A stretch of 64,000 bases of DNA from Paenarthrobacter sp. Z7-10 (GCF_026932795.1 NZ_JADPVH010000006.1:1-64000), one strand, 5' to 3'. Counted from the stretch's first letter, positions 27,785 to 36,880 are shown. Numbers and translations: made by a program. The notes: generated by a model not told the origin, from the letters alone.

Positions 27785-27903
27785 GGCATAAGCTCCTTCG
27801 TCCGAAACGCTAAAAGGGTGAGATGCTGCCGACTCTATCCTGCCGCTTTGCCGGGCTGCTGGTTTGGGTTCTCCCGCCCCGAACGGTTTCGCCTTGCTGG
27901 AAA

Positions 27904-27923
27904 CCGCCGGTAGCTACCGGCGG
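27904..27923. terminator. 20-bp perfect palindrome at the end of the enoyl-CoA hydratase gene
   Basis: CCGCCGGTAG at 27904-27913 pairs with CTACCGGCGG at 27914-27923, with no loop bases. The hydratase stop codon lies inside it. There is no T-tract, so a factor-dependent terminator, an RNA processing hairpin or an operator are all possible. Confidence 0.4.
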
Positions 27924-28687
27924 CGGCGATGCAGGAACGCGCTCACCCTGGCACTGAATTCGCGCGGATCCGAGGCCAGGCCCTGCGGTTCCCGACGCGC
28001 CGGACCGCTCACGGGCTGCAGTCCACGATCCACCGCCGCCTTAGAGGCACGCAGCGACGCGGCGGACAACCCCTCCCATCCGGTGAGCAGCGATTCCAAA
28101 GCCGCCTCGACGCCGTCGTCTGCAATCACAGTGGTGATCAGCCCCATCTCCACAGCCTGTTGCGCGGTAAGCAACCGACCGCTGTAGAGCAGGTCCTTGG
28201 CGCGCGATGGACCCACCCGCAGCGAGAGCCGATTCGCGAACGATGCGGGCACCAGGATGCCTAACCTGGCCACGGGCATGCCGATCCGGGCCGATTGCGC
28301 CGTCAGCTGCAGGTCGCACGCAAGCGCAAGCTGGCAGCCACCACCGGCAGCGACACCTTCCAGCACGGCCACCGTAGGCACAGCCAGATCTTCGACGGCC
28401 TGCAGCGCCGTTTCCATTTCGGCGAAACTGGCACTGATCTCCCCCGCATCGACGCCGTCCCATTCGCGCAGGTCCGAGCCGGCGCAGAACATGCCGCCGC
28501 GGCCCCGTATCACCACCGCCCGAAGCGAATCCCGTGCCGCCAACTCCGCCGCGGCCCGGCCCAGGTCCCGCCATTCCGCCCGGCCCATGGCGTTGAGCCG
28601 TTCACCGGTCCCCAGCGTCAGGGTTGCCACCGAACCGGTCAGCTCGAGGTCCACCGTATTCATTTCCGCCCCGATCGTTGACGTCAT
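27914..28687 (-). CDS. Enoyl-CoA hydratase/isomerase family protein
   Basis: 257 residues, crotonase fold. The oxyanion-hole segments are GRGGMFCAGSDLREWDG and EGVAAGGGCQLALACDL, with the usual membrane-distal RIGMPVARLGILVPA. One catalytic glutamate position appears altered relative to classical hydratases, so isomerase, hydrolase or other crotonase chemistry cannot be excluded. The start overlaps the CoA-transferase stop by 4 bases (ATGA), so the two are co-translated. Confidence 0.88.
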   Translation of the reverse strand: MTSTIGAEMNTVDLELTGSVATLTLGTGERLNAMGRAEWRDLGRAAAELAARDSLRAVVIRGRGGMFCAGSDLREWDGVDAGEISASFAEMETALQAVEDLAVPTVAVLEGVAAGGGCQLALACDLQLTAQSARIGMPVARLGILVPASFANRLSLRVGPSRAKDLLYSGRLLTAQQAVEMGLITTVIADDGVEAALESLLTGWEGLSAASLRASKAAVDRGLQPVSGPARREPQGLASDPREFSARVSAFLHRRRR

Positions 28688-29940
28688 TTAACCGCACCGC
28701 TCCCGCGCAGCGAGGCAATCTGCTCCGCGCTGAAGCCGAGCCCGGTCAGCACGTCGTCCGTGTGCTGGCCCAGCAGCGGCGGTGCCGTCCGGATGGCGGC
28801 CGGCGTGCGGGTAAGGCGGATCGGACAGCCGACAACCTTCAGCTTCCCGGCCGTGGGATGGTTCAGCTCGGCCACCATACCGCGGGCCAGCACCTGCGGA
28901 TCCTCAACCGCCTGGTCCACGGTCTGAATGGGACCCACCGGTACGCCGGCCCGATCCAGGATCTCCACCCACTGCGCGGTGCTCTTGGTGGCCATAATGC
29001 CCTCGAGCAGCGGTATCAGCGTAGTCCGCTTAGCCACTCGGGAGGGATTACTGGCGTAACTGGGGTCCTCGGCCAGCTCCGGGCGTTCCAAGGCAGCAGC
29101 GAAGCGGCGCCACAGCCCATCGTTGCCCACCGCCACCATGACAAACCCGTCCGCCGTGCCAAACGCCTGGTAGGGCGCGATGGTGGGATGGGCAGAGCCG
29201 TATCGCCGCGGTGTTTCACCGCTGGCAAAGTAGCCGCTGGAAACGTAGGTGAGCCAGCTGACGGAACCGTCAAGGAGGCTGATATCGACCCACTGACCGG
29301 TGCCGGTGCGCTGCTTCTCATGAAGCGCCGCCAGGATTCCGATGGTCGCCCACATCCCGGCCGTGAGGTCCGCACTGCTGACCCCGACCCGGACCGGCGG
29401 GCCATCGGGCTCACCCGTAACACTCATAATGCCGCTGCGGGCTTGGGCGATGGCGTCGTAGCCCGCCCGGGCGGCGTCCGGACCCGTCTGGCCGTAGCCG
29501 CTGATTGAGGCATAGATCAATCCGGGGTTTTCGCGGGAAAGCTCGTCGTACCCCAAACCGAGCCTGGCCGCCGTACCCGGCCGGAAATTCTCCACCACGA
29601 TGTCAGCCTTCAGGGCCAGACGGCGAACGGCGGCCAGCCCCTCCGGTGACTTCAGGTCCACCGCGAAGCTGCGCTTATTGCGGTTAACCGCGAGGAAATA
29701 CGCCGCCTCCCCGCCCTGGAACGGCGGTCCCCACTGCCGGGTATCGTCGCCCTGGCCGGGCTGTTCGATTTTGATGACGTCCGCGCCCAGGTCCGCCAAA
29801 GTCATGGTGGCGAAGGGCCCGGACAAGATCCTGGTCAGGTCCAGTACCAGCAGGTCCGCCAGGGCGCCAGTCCTTTCGGGGACGGCAACCCCGGCCGCCG
29901 CCGTATTGGCTGGCGCCTTAGCCGTGGATTTGTCCTGCAT
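28684..29940 (-). CDS. CaiB/BaiF (family III) CoA-transferase
   Basis: 418 residues. It transfers CoA between acids, activating the substrate for the hydratase encoded next. VLDLTRILSGPFATMTLADL, ADVIKIEQPGQGDDTR and GYDAIAQARSGIMSVTGE, the last with the catalytic aspartate, mark the family. Only 2 nt separate it from the upstream permease gene's stop. The acid is not determined; formyl-, succinyl- or mesaconyl/itaconyl-type transfer are all possible in this family. Confidence 0.9.
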   Translation of the reverse strand: MQDKSTAKAPANTAAAGVAVPERTGALADLLVLDLTRILSGPFATMTLADLGADVIKIEQPGQGDDTRQWGPPFQGGEAAYFLAVNRNKRSFAVDLKSPEGLAAVRRLALKADIVVENFRPGTAARLGLGYDELSRENPGLIYASISGYGQTGPDAARAGYDAIAQARSGIMSVTGEPDGPPVRVGVSSADLTAGMWATIGILAALHEKQRTGTGQWVDISLLDGSVSWLTYVSSGYFASGETPRRYGSAHPTIAPYQAFGTADGFVMVAVGNDGLWRRFAAALERPELAEDPSYASNPSRVAKRTTLIPLLEGIMATKSTAQWVEILDRAGVPVGPIQTVDQAVEDPQVLARGMVAELNHPTAGKLKVVGCPIRLTRTPAAIRTAPPLLGQHTDDVLTGLGFSAEQIASLRGSGAVK

Positions 29941-29942
29941 GC

Positions 29943-31262
29943 TTAGAACGACCTTTCCGCTTCGACCAGCTTAGTGTCAGACCGCGAGCCGGAGATCTTG
30001 GGAAGCAGGATCAGTGCCGTCATGGCGACCGCGCAGCAGATGATGATGTAGATGGAAATCATGGTGGAATTGCCATAGTGGGCCAGCAGAGCCGCGGCAA
30101 TCAGAGGTGCGGGCCCACCGGCCACGACACTGGCCAGCTGGTACCCCATGCCGGCTCCGGTGTACCGGATATCCGCGTCAAAGCTCTCCGCGATCAGCGC
30201 GGCCTGCGGTCCGTACTGGATGTCGTGCAGGATCAGCGAGACGATGATGGCGACCGCCACCAGCACCGCATTACCGGTGTTGAGCAAGCCGAAGTAAGGG
30301 AAGGCGAACAGCGCTGTCAGCAAAATGCCTGTGCCATAGACCCGGCGTCGGCCAAAGCGGTCCGAGAGCCGGCCGAAGACGGGCACACTGATCAAGCCAA
30401 GGGCCGCGGCGATGAGCGTATCGTCCAGGATGGAGTTGCTGTTCAGGTGCAGGTGCTTGACCGCATAGGTGAGCACGAAGGTGATGAACAGGTAGAACGG
30501 AGCCTGCTCAGAGGTGCGCACCAGAGCGGAGAGCAGAATCTGCAGCGGCTGGCGGCGGATGACCTCCATCAGGGGATTCTTGACCACCTTGCCGGATTTG
30601 CGGATGGCCTCGAATTCCGGGCTCTCGATTACCCGGAGCCGGACGAACAGACCCACGCCGATCAGCAGGATGCTGATGATGAAGGGGATCCGCCAGCCGT
30701 AGTTCGCGAATCCGTCAGTGCCGGTGACACCGGTGGTCAGGCGAACCACACCGGTGGAAAGGACCAGGCCCAGCGGTACGCCAATCTGCGGCCAGCTGGC
30801 CGAGAGTCCACGCCGCTTCTGGTCGCCCCACTCCATGCTCAGCAGCACCGAACCGCCCCACTCGCCGCCCACACCGACACCTTGGATGATGCGCAGCAGG
30901 ATCAGCAGGATCGGCGCAGCGACGCCAATGCTCTGGTAGGTGGGCAGGCAGCCGATCAGCACGGTACCGAACGCCATCAGGAACAGGGTCACCATCAGCG
31001 TGGTTTTCCGCCCGATCCGGTCACCATAATGACCGAAGATGGCGGCTCCGACGGGACGGGCCACGAACCCGACGAACTGCGTGCCGAAGGCTGCCAGCAC
31101 ACCGGCGAACGCCGATTGGCCCGGAAAGAACAAATGCGGAAAGACCAGGGCCGCCGCGGTGCCGTAAAGGAAAAAGTCGTACCACTCGATTGTCGTGCCT
31201 ACTACGCTTGCCACCGTGGCACGCCGGACGGCCTGCTCCCGGGTTACTTCTTGTACACTCAT
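29943..31262 (-). CDS. MFS transporter, metabolite:H+ symporter (MHS) family
   Basis: 439 residues with 12 predicted helices. GTTIEWYDFFLYGTAAALVF and GDRIGRKTTLMVTLFLMAFG are MHS (ShiA/ProP/KgtP-like) signatures, and GGEWGGSVLLSMEW lies in the fourth to fifth helices. These proteins import organic acids or betaines. I chose the ATG at 31262 because GGAG is 5 nt upstream; the ATGs at 31265 and 31292 are alternatives. Its place beside a CoA-transferase suggests it imports the acid the cluster degrades. Confidence 0.88.
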   Translation of the reverse strand: MSVQEVTREQAVRRATVASVVGTTIEWYDFFLYGTAAALVFPHLFFPGQSAFAGVLAAFGTQFVGFVARPVGAAIFGHYGDRIGRKTTLMVTLFLMAFGTVLIGCLPTYQSIGVAAPILLILLRIIQGVGVGGEWGGSVLLSMEWGDQKRRGLSASWPQIGVPLGLVLSTGVVRLTTGVTGTDGFANYGWRIPFIISILLIGVGLFVRLRVIESPEFEAIRKSGKVVKNPLMEVIRRQPLQILLSALVRTSEQAPFYLFITFVLTYAVKHLHLNSNSILDDTLIAAALGLISVPVFGRLSDRFGRRRVYGTGILLTALFAFPYFGLLNTGNAVLVAVAIIVSLILHDIQYGPQAALIAESFDADIRYTGAGMGYQLASVVAGGPAPLIAAALLAHYGNSTMISIYIIICCAVAMTALILLPKISGSRSDTKLVEAERSF

Positions 31263-31348
31263 CATCACTCCGTTGGTCTGATGTTCGGGCATGGCGCCCG
31301 TCTTCGGATTTGTTGGTTGGTTCGGTTTAAATTTGTGGTTTGGGCCGT

Positions 31349-32179
31349 TCAGGCGTCTGCCGAAAAAGTGGCCTGCAGCTTTTCCAGCGTCCCGGCGAGC
31401 AGCGCACCGGCACCGGAAATGGCAGGCGGGTGCCCGAGGGCCTTGAGGATTTCGTAAGCGGTGGCCGTCGCGGCGGTAATGACCGGCACTCCCAGCTCGT
31501 CCTCGGCCCGCTGCACAGCCGCCAACGACGGCATCTGCACGCAGGCCGAGAGCACGACGGCGTCAACTCCGCTGCGGTTCAGCCGACCGGCAAGCTCGGG
31601 CAGCCGTTCCGGATCAAGCCGGCCCACCTCGAGATTGTCGGCGACCTCCAACCCGACAACGTCCTGCACTGTGATCCCGGCGCCCTCGATGTAATCGCTG
31701 ACCAGCTTCGTCAATTCAGGCATGTAGGGGGTCACCATCACGACCTTGCGGGCCCCCATATCGGTCAGCGTGCGCACCAAAGCGCCGGCACTGCTGGTCA
31801 CCGGGGCCGGGCGCCCGTTGTCGGCGGCCGCCTGGCCTATCACCTGCTCCGAACCGACGTGCGCGCCGGGGCCCTGGGCCATCACTGCCACCAGACAGGC
31901 GTAGGCAATCACGTCCACGTCGGCGTCGGACACGGCGGCGGAACACTCCGCGGCTTTGGCCACCATGGCCGCCAGCTCCTTGGGTGTGACATTTTTCAGC
32001 GTGGCCCGCGCGGAGTGGAAGGTGTAGCGATGCCCGGTTGCCTCCGATTGTCGGCGGAACAGCTCCGGGAGCTCGGTTTCCATCGTGGTGTTGGAGCTGG
32101 GGACAATCATGCCGATCCGTGAACTGCCCGGGACTTTGGCCTCGGGTACCGTTTCGTCGGCGCTTGCAAGCGTAAACAT
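31349..32179 (-). CDS. Maleate cis-trans isomerase / Asp-Glu racemase superfamily protein
   Basis: 276 residues. RIGMIVPSSNTTMETELPEL is the N-terminal substrate loop, and the two catalytic cysteines sit in AYACLVAVM and LSACVQMPS, the pattern of maleate isomerase and arylmalonate decarboxylase relatives. The ATG at 32179 has GGAAGAG 4 nt upstream. It is the promoter-proximal gene of the five-gene set and is divergent from the IclR regulator. The isomerase/racemase/decarboxylase choice cannot be made from sequence alone. Confidence 0.85.
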   Translation of the reverse strand: MFTLASADETVPEAKVPGSSRIGMIVPSSNTTMETELPELFRRQSEATGHRYTFHSARATLKNVTPKELAAMVAKAAECSAAVSDADVDVIAYACLVAVMAQGPGAHVGSEQVIGQAAADNGRPAPVTSSAGALVRTLTDMGARKVVMVTPYMPELTKLVSDYIEGAGITVQDVVGLEVADNLEVGRLDPERLPELAGRLNRSGVDAVVLSACVQMPSLAAVQRAEDELGVPVITAATATAYEILKALGHPPAISGAGALLAGTLEKLQATFSADA

Positions 32180-32278
32180 GTTCTCTTCCAGTTGTGTGAG
32201 GGGCTCCACGGCCGCAGGATGATCGCACTGCGCAAAACCCACATCGCGATTTCCTCACCCATCATGCGGGTTTTACGC

Positions 32279-32289
32279 TTGACTGTCAA
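32279..32289. promoter_or_regulatory. Candidate operator in the IclR intergenic region
   Basis: TTGACTGTCAA is a perfect 5-1-5 inverted repeat, and a second small palindrome GGATATTCGATCC lies at 32295-32307. Both are in the 141-bp gap between the divergent maleate-isomerase-like gene and the IclR gene. The first also looks like a -35 hexamer. Binding is inferred, not shown. Confidence 0.35.
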
Positions 32290-32320
32290 CGGCCGGATAT
32301 TCGATCCCAAGATCAACGCA

Positions 32321-33247
32321 ATGGAGGCCGGATATCATCGACATCAAGCAAGCAGACAACCTTCGATCGCGAGGACCGGCAGATTGGCAAAGCTAACCAA
32401 CCCAGGATCGGCACCGATCCTCGTGCTGCGCAAGGTCAGCGATATCCTGAGCTGTTTCTCCATCGAATCCCCGGAGCCGACGCTGCAGCAGATCGCCCGT
32501 CAAACCGGCCTGCCTGCCAGTACCTGCCAGCGCCTGGTGCAAAACATGGTTCGGGACGGTTTCCTGGACCGCGACGGGGACCGCTACCGCATCGGCCTCC
32601 GGCTGGTCCAGTGGGCCACCCCAGGCACCTTTGGATTGGACATAGTCCGGCTGGTCCGTCCGATCCTGCAGGAGCTGCGGGATCAAACCGGAGAAACGGC
32701 GTGCCTTTACATCCGCGACGGCGCATTGCGGACCATCGTGGCTGTCGCGGAGACCCGCCATGTGGTCATGCGGCCGTTCCTGATTGGCCAGGTCATGCCG
32801 ATCCATGCCGGAGCCCCGGGCAAGATCTTCCTGGCCTTCGATCCCGAGGCCCGGACGGCGCTGGCTAACACCGAACTGACCAGGTACACCGAGATCACCC
32901 CTGATAACTGGTCTCTGCTCGACGAACAGGCTCAGCTGGCCCGCACGCAGGGCTATTACGCCGCCTTTGGTGAACGCAACAAGGATGTCGGCTCGATCGG
33001 AGCACCGGTGTTCAACCACACCGGCCAACTCGCAGCCGTTTTGGGCCTGGGCTTTCCCACCCTGCGCGTGGGCCCCGACGATGTTCCCCGGCTGGGACCG
33101 GCAGTGGCGCAGGCGGCCCAACGAGCCAGCGCTGCCCTCGGTCATGCTAACGCCGTCGGCTCCGGTGACAGCGCGAATCCCGACCGCGTCCGCCCGACAA
33201 CGGAGAACCGCAAGGGGCGCAAGGCTGCCAGCTCCGGAAACCCTTGA
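32321..33247 (+). CDS. IclR-family transcriptional regulator
   Basis: 308 residues. The winged helix runs from about VLRKVSDILSCFS through TLQQIARQTGLPASTCQRLVQNM to DRYRIGLRL, followed by the IclR effector domain (GETACLYIRDGALRTIVAV, HAGAPGKIFLAF). The last 35 residues are a basic, disordered tail. I chose the ATG at 32321; it has no strong ribosome site and a start at the TTG near 32384 is possible. Divergent from the catabolic cluster, which it probably controls. Confidence 0.9.
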   Translation: MEAGYHRHQASRQPSIARTGRLAKLTNPGSAPILVLRKVSDILSCFSIESPEPTLQQIARQTGLPASTCQRLVQNMVRDGFLDRDGDRYRIGLRLVQWATPGTFGLDIVRLVRPILQELRDQTGETACLYIRDGALRTIVAVAETRHVVMRPFLIGQVMPIHAGAPGKIFLAFDPEARTALANTELTRYTEITPDNWSLLDEQAQLARTQGYYAAFGERNKDVGSIGAPVFNHTGQLAAVLGLGFPTLRVGPDDVPRLGPAVAQAAQRASAALGHANAVGSGDSANPDRVRPTTENRKGRKAASSGNP

Positions 33248-33301
33248 CACCGCGGCGTGCTGGCGGGACAATCCAGGGACTTCGAAAAGCGGGTGGTTTC
33301 C

Positions 33302-34456
33302 ATGAGGAATCAACATGAACGCGTCGCTGATCCGGTGGGTCTTGCGGCTGTCTCGAACCTTCGATCCGGTGGTTCGGGAGCCGCCGTTGGCGCGGAAGCC
33401 ACTGCAGCAGCTTCTGGCTCAGAAGCTGACGGCCCAGCATCCAGCGACCCGCCAGCAGCCTATTCAGTTCCGGACGGGGGCCAAACGAATCCGGCGGTGG
33501 ATGGCAAGCCCCGCCGAAGCAGGGGCCAAAGCCCTGGCTCACCCGATCGGCTGCGGCATCTGCAGGAGAGCCAGAACCTCGACACCCGGCTGATCAGTTT
33601 GTGGTCCACCAGTGCCGAACGTACCTGGTACATGGGCAGCCGCGAGCGGGTGTACATCTGGTGCGGCGTGGGGCTGGTCCTGGTCCTCGGTGGACTGTGG
33701 TCGTCCACCGCCGACCTCGACCGGGCCTGGGGACCGGACAAACTGTGGGGCCTGGTGGCCATCACGCTGGGAGCGGTGGTGCTGGCATGGTGCACCGTGC
33801 CGTACTGGTCCGCGCGCCGCGCCTACGCTTCAAGGAAGCGGGCGGTGGCAACCTACCGGGTGGACCAGGCAATCGAGGAACTGCGCAAAGTGATGGAGTC
33901 CGGGCAGGGAAACCTGCAGCTGCCCCGGCTGTTCGACTTGAATCGACGGCAGCTGGACCAGTATCAGGACCTGACCAAAAGCCAGCAGCACGTAGCGTTC
34001 GTGTTGACCTGGTGCGCCGCCGTTGGCGCATTCCTGGTCCTAATTGCCGGTTCCATCCTGGCGCTGCGCGTCGGGGACGAGGACAAATTCATCACCGGAG
34101 GACTGACCGCGCTCGGCACCATACTGAGCACCTTCCTCGGCAAGACCTTCTTCGAGGGCCACCGCGAAGCCATGAAACAGCTGAACTACTACTACGCCGA
34201 GCCTTCCCTGACCGGGCGCCTGCTGGCGGCCGAACGCATCCTGGACCAGCTTCCTTCGGAGAGCAGGTCCGAGTATGTCGCGGCCCTTATCACCCGAATT
34301 CTTGCCCCGGATCCGGTTCGAAAAGGTGGCGCAAAGCTGCCCGAACGCGCCGGCAAGACAACCGGACACTCTTCAGCCGGCCCGGCGGCCCCCAGCGGCC
34401 ACGCCGCAGGCGGGGCCGCCGGTGCCAGCGCTCCCCCAGCAACCCCCGGACTCTGA
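33302..34456 (+). CDS. TRADD-N-associated membrane-domain protein
   Basis: 384 residues. The N-terminal 90 residues are Ala/Gly/Ser/Pro-rich and look disordered. Two hydrophobic helices follow (RVYIWCGVGLVLVLGGLW and LWGLVAITLGAVVLAW). Then comes a helical stretch ending LPRLFDLNRRQLDQYQDLTK, and a second helix pair (VAFVLTWCAAVGAFLVLIAG and ITGGLTALGTILSTFLGKTF) running into EAMKQLNYYYAEP. This last block resembles the two-TM domain described beside TRADD-N domains in predicted bacterial conflict proteins. The C terminus is a Pro/Ala tail. No enzyme domain is seen. A better ribosome site (GAGGA) precedes an ATG at 33315 in another frame, so the exact start is uncertain. Confidence 0.7.
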   Translation: MRNQHERVADPVGLAAVSNLRSGGSGAAVGAEATAAASGSEADGPASSDPPAAYSVPDGGQTNPAVDGKPRRSRGQSPGSPDRLRHLQESQNLDTRLISLWSTSAERTWYMGSRERVYIWCGVGLVLVLGGLWSSTADLDRAWGPDKLWGLVAITLGAVVLAWCTVPYWSARRAYASRKRAVATYRVDQAIEELRKVMESGQGNLQLPRLFDLNRRQLDQYQDLTKSQQHVAFVLTWCAAVGAFLVLIAGSILALRVGDEDKFITGGLTALGTILSTFLGKTFFEGHREAMKQLNYYYAEPSLTGRLLAAERILDQLPSESRSEYVAALITRILAPDPVRKGGAKLPERAGKTTGHSSAGPAAPSGHAAGGAAGASAPPATPGL

Positions 34457-34548
34457 GCACAGTCAGCGGGCGACGGAAAGACCGGCGGCCCAAAGGGTGC
34501 GGGCGCGGCGGAGGTGACACAAACCCGGCGGTGGACGAGAATTGCGTC

Positions 34549-35616
34549 ATGCACCTGCCCATATTGCCTCCGGTCCTGCCCATGCTGGCCAAACCCGTCA
34601 AGGACATCCCGGTCGGAGATCTGGGCTACGAACCCAAGTGGGATGGTTTCCGGGCCATTATTTTCCGCGATGGAGACGAGGTGGAGATCGGCAGCCGCAA
34701 CGGCAAGTCAATGGCCCGTTACTTTCCCGAACTCGTGGCCGCATTCAAGGTCAACCTGCCCGATCGCTGCGTGCTTGATGGCGAGATCATCGTCGTCGCC
34801 TCCTCGGGGGACAGACTGGACTTCGAGGCGCTGCAGCAGCGGATCCATCCCGCCGAAAGCCGCGTTAAGCTGCTCGCCGTCCAGACTCCGGCCCAATTCG
34901 TCGCGTTCGACCTGCTCGCTTTGGACGACGAGGATGTCAGCGGACAGCCGTTTGCCGAACGCCGGGCCGCACTCGAAACGGCCCTCTCCACCGCCGCAGC
35001 ACCCGTCCATCTGACCCGCAGCACCGCCGATGCGGCAACGGCGAAGCAATGGTTCGAACAATTCGAAGGCGCCGGTCTGGACGGTATCGTGGCCAAGCCG
35101 CTGACGGGGAGCTATCAGCCGGACAAACGCGTCATGTTCAAGATCAAGCACGAGCGGACAGCGGACTGCGTCCTGGCCGGATATCGGCTGCACAAGAGCG
35201 GCCCGGATCTCATTGGTTCCCTGCTGTTGGGGCTCTACGACGACGACGGCATATTGGCCAGCGTTGGGGTGATCGGCTCCTTTCCGATGGAGCGGCGCAG
35301 GGAACTTTATGTCGAATTGCAGTCGCTGGTGACAACCTTCGATGACCATCCGTGGGCCTGGGCGAGGCAGGAGTCCGGAACGCGGACACCACGCAACGCC
35401 GAAGGCAGCCGGTGGAGCGCAGGCAAGGACCTCTCCTTCACGCCGCTGCGCCCGGAGCGGGTGGTGGAGGTGCGCTACGACCACATGGAGGGGATCCGGT
35501 TCCGGCACACCACCCAGTTTGTCCGCTGGCGGCCGGATCGCGAACCGCGCTCGTGCACCTATGCCCAGCTGGAAGAGCCTGTCAGCTTCGATCTGGCGGA
35601 TGTGCTCGGCGGCTGA
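34549..35616 (+). CDS. ATP-dependent DNA ligase, LigD ligase-domain type
   Basis: 355 residues. The adenylation lysine is in the motif YEPKWDGFR, followed by IGSRNGKSMARYFPEL, CVLDGEIIV, GLDGIVAKP and MFKIKHERTADCV, i.e. ligase motifs I to V. The OB domain occupies the last 110 residues. In mycobacterial LigD this domain is fused to polymerase and phosphoesterase domains; here it stands alone, and the polymerase domain is encoded at 48173-49195. The ATG at 34549 gives the family N terminus (MHLPILPPVLPMLAKP). Confidence 0.92.
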   Translation: MHLPILPPVLPMLAKPVKDIPVGDLGYEPKWDGFRAIIFRDGDEVEIGSRNGKSMARYFPELVAAFKVNLPDRCVLDGEIIVVASSGDRLDFEALQQRIHPAESRVKLLAVQTPAQFVAFDLLALDDEDVSGQPFAERRAALETALSTAAAPVHLTRSTADAATAKQWFEQFEGAGLDGIVAKPLTGSYQPDKRVMFKIKHERTADCVLAGYRLHKSGPDLIGSLLLGLYDDDGILASVGVIGSFPMERRRELYVELQSLVTTFDDHPWAWARQESGTRTPRNAEGSRWSAGKDLSFTPLRPERVVEVRYDHMEGIRFRHTTQFVRWRPDREPRSCTYAQLEEPVSFDLADVLGG

Positions 35617-35797
35617 ACAAGCCTGCCGCGCCGCAGGCTCCCGTCCGGCGCTGCACACCCGGGGCGGTGTTCTCCCATCTTTCCAGTGGCCGGCTACGAA
35701 TCAAGGGCACAGTGGCCCAGGGCTGGCCTCCGCCTTGGCCAAGCCAGCGGACGACAGTTGCACGGCCGACGACGCCACATTCCAGGGAGCCTGAGCC

Positions 35798-36046
35798 ATG
35801 CCGGAAGACGATTCCTCCATCACGCACTATTTGACCGTCGCGGAACTGGCCACCGCGACGCGGCTGTCCAAAATGACGATCTACCGGTTAATACATGCCG
35901 GCACGCTGCCCGCTGTGAGCATCGGGCGGTCCTTCCGCATTTCCCAGTCAGCCGTCGACGCCTACCTCGGCCGACCGGCGGCGGACGCGGACGCAGCAGA
36001 CACGGCCGCGGTACTTCCGGATTCTCCGCTGGCACGGGACAAGTAG
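35798..36046 (+). CDS. Excisionase-family helix-turn-helix protein
   Basis: 82 residues. LTVAELATATRLSKMTIYRL followed by IHAGTLPAVSIGRSFRISQS is the HTH_17/excisionase winged-helix core, ending VDAYLG. The last 25 residues are Ala/Asp-rich. Such small proteins are DNA-binding regulators or phage excisionases; no integrase or attachment site is visible nearby, so a regulator is more likely. The 181 nt before it and 228 nt after it contain no gene I can support. Confidence 0.8.
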   Translation: MPEDDSSITHYLTVAELATATRLSKMTIYRLIHAGTLPAVSIGRSFRISQSAVDAYLGRPAADADAADTAAVLPDSPLARDK

Positions 36047-36274
36047 TCGGCTTCGATTTGGGCCCGCCGCGCCAGCAGGAAACACGTAGCCGCTACTCGT
36101 GCGTCGGAGAGTGGCGGACCCGTAGCTTTAGTTCAGTCGGTCGGGGTGCATGCGCCCCCACCGGTGCACGCAGGTGTGCTGAGCCCGCCAGCGGGGTCGA
36201 CGGCGGTGAAGTCTCTTGAGACCAGGCTTCCCCCAGCCGCCGTCGGCCCAATGCTCATGACAGCCCGGCGATCG

Positions 36275-36880
36275 TCAGTGCCGGACGAAGACTGCCACCA
36301 GGAAGTCCGACGACACGCTCCATGGCAGCAGATCCCACGTCGCAAACCGTTCCTGGCAGTCAAGGCCAGCGGAGCCGGCGTCGGCCCAGAACTGCTCGAA
36401 TGCATACCCCCGGCCGGCACCGAAGCCCACCACCAGTCGACCCTTCGGCGACAGGTGCCGGCCCAAATTTGCCAACACGGCAGGGGCGGTTCCCGGCGCG
36501 AGGAAGGTCATGACATTACCGGCGCTGACGATCAGATCAAAGGGATCGGTGATGCCCCGCTCGGGCAGATCCAATTCGGCCAAGTCAGCCACGAGCCACT
36601 CGCCGTCGGGATGGGTTGCGCGGGCAGCCGCTATGAGCTCCGGATCAACGTCCACCCCCACTACGTTGTGCCCGCGGTTGGCCAGCTCGGCCCCTACCCG
36701 GCCCGGTCCACACCCCGCGTCCAGAATCCTGCTTCCGCGTGGAACCATGGCGTCGATCAGGCGCGCTTCGCCGTCCAGGTCCTTACCCTGCTCCCGCATG
36801 GCTTCAAAGCGCTGGATGTACCACGCCGAATGCCCCGGGTTCGCCCGCTTTTGTGCCTCCCACAACGTTTCTTCCCTCAT
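36275..36880 (-). CDS. Class I SAM-dependent methyltransferase
   Basis: 201 residues. ILDAGCGPGRVGAELANRGH is motif I, followed by VVGVDVDPELIAAAR and DPFDLIVSAGNVMTFLAP. Short family members of this type have unknown acceptors. The ATG at 36880 is preferred over the GTG at 36886 because TAAGCT lies 7 nt upstream of it, consistent with a leaderless transcript. Confidence 0.85.
   Translation of the reverse strand: MREETLWEAQKRANPGHSAWYIQRFEAMREQGKDLDGEARLIDAMVPRGSRILDAGCGPGRVGAELANRGHNVVGVDVDPELIAAARATHPDGEWLVADLAELDLPERGITDPFDLIVSAGNVMTFLAPGTAPAVLANLGRHLSPKGRLVVGFGAGRGYAFEQFWADAGSAGLDCQERFATWDLLPWSVSSDFLVAVFVRH

Noticed and set aside
33315-33593. ORF of 92 codons with a good ribosome site (GAGGA) overlapping the TRADD-N-like gene.
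   Set aside because: Its product is Arg/Ala/Pro-rich without a domain, and the other frame continues into clear membrane segments. It is kept only as a caveat on the start of the membrane protein.
35798-36046. Excisionase-like gene as evidence for an integrated element.
   Set aside because: No integrase, attachment-site repeat or phage gene lies nearby, and many regulators share this HTH fold.
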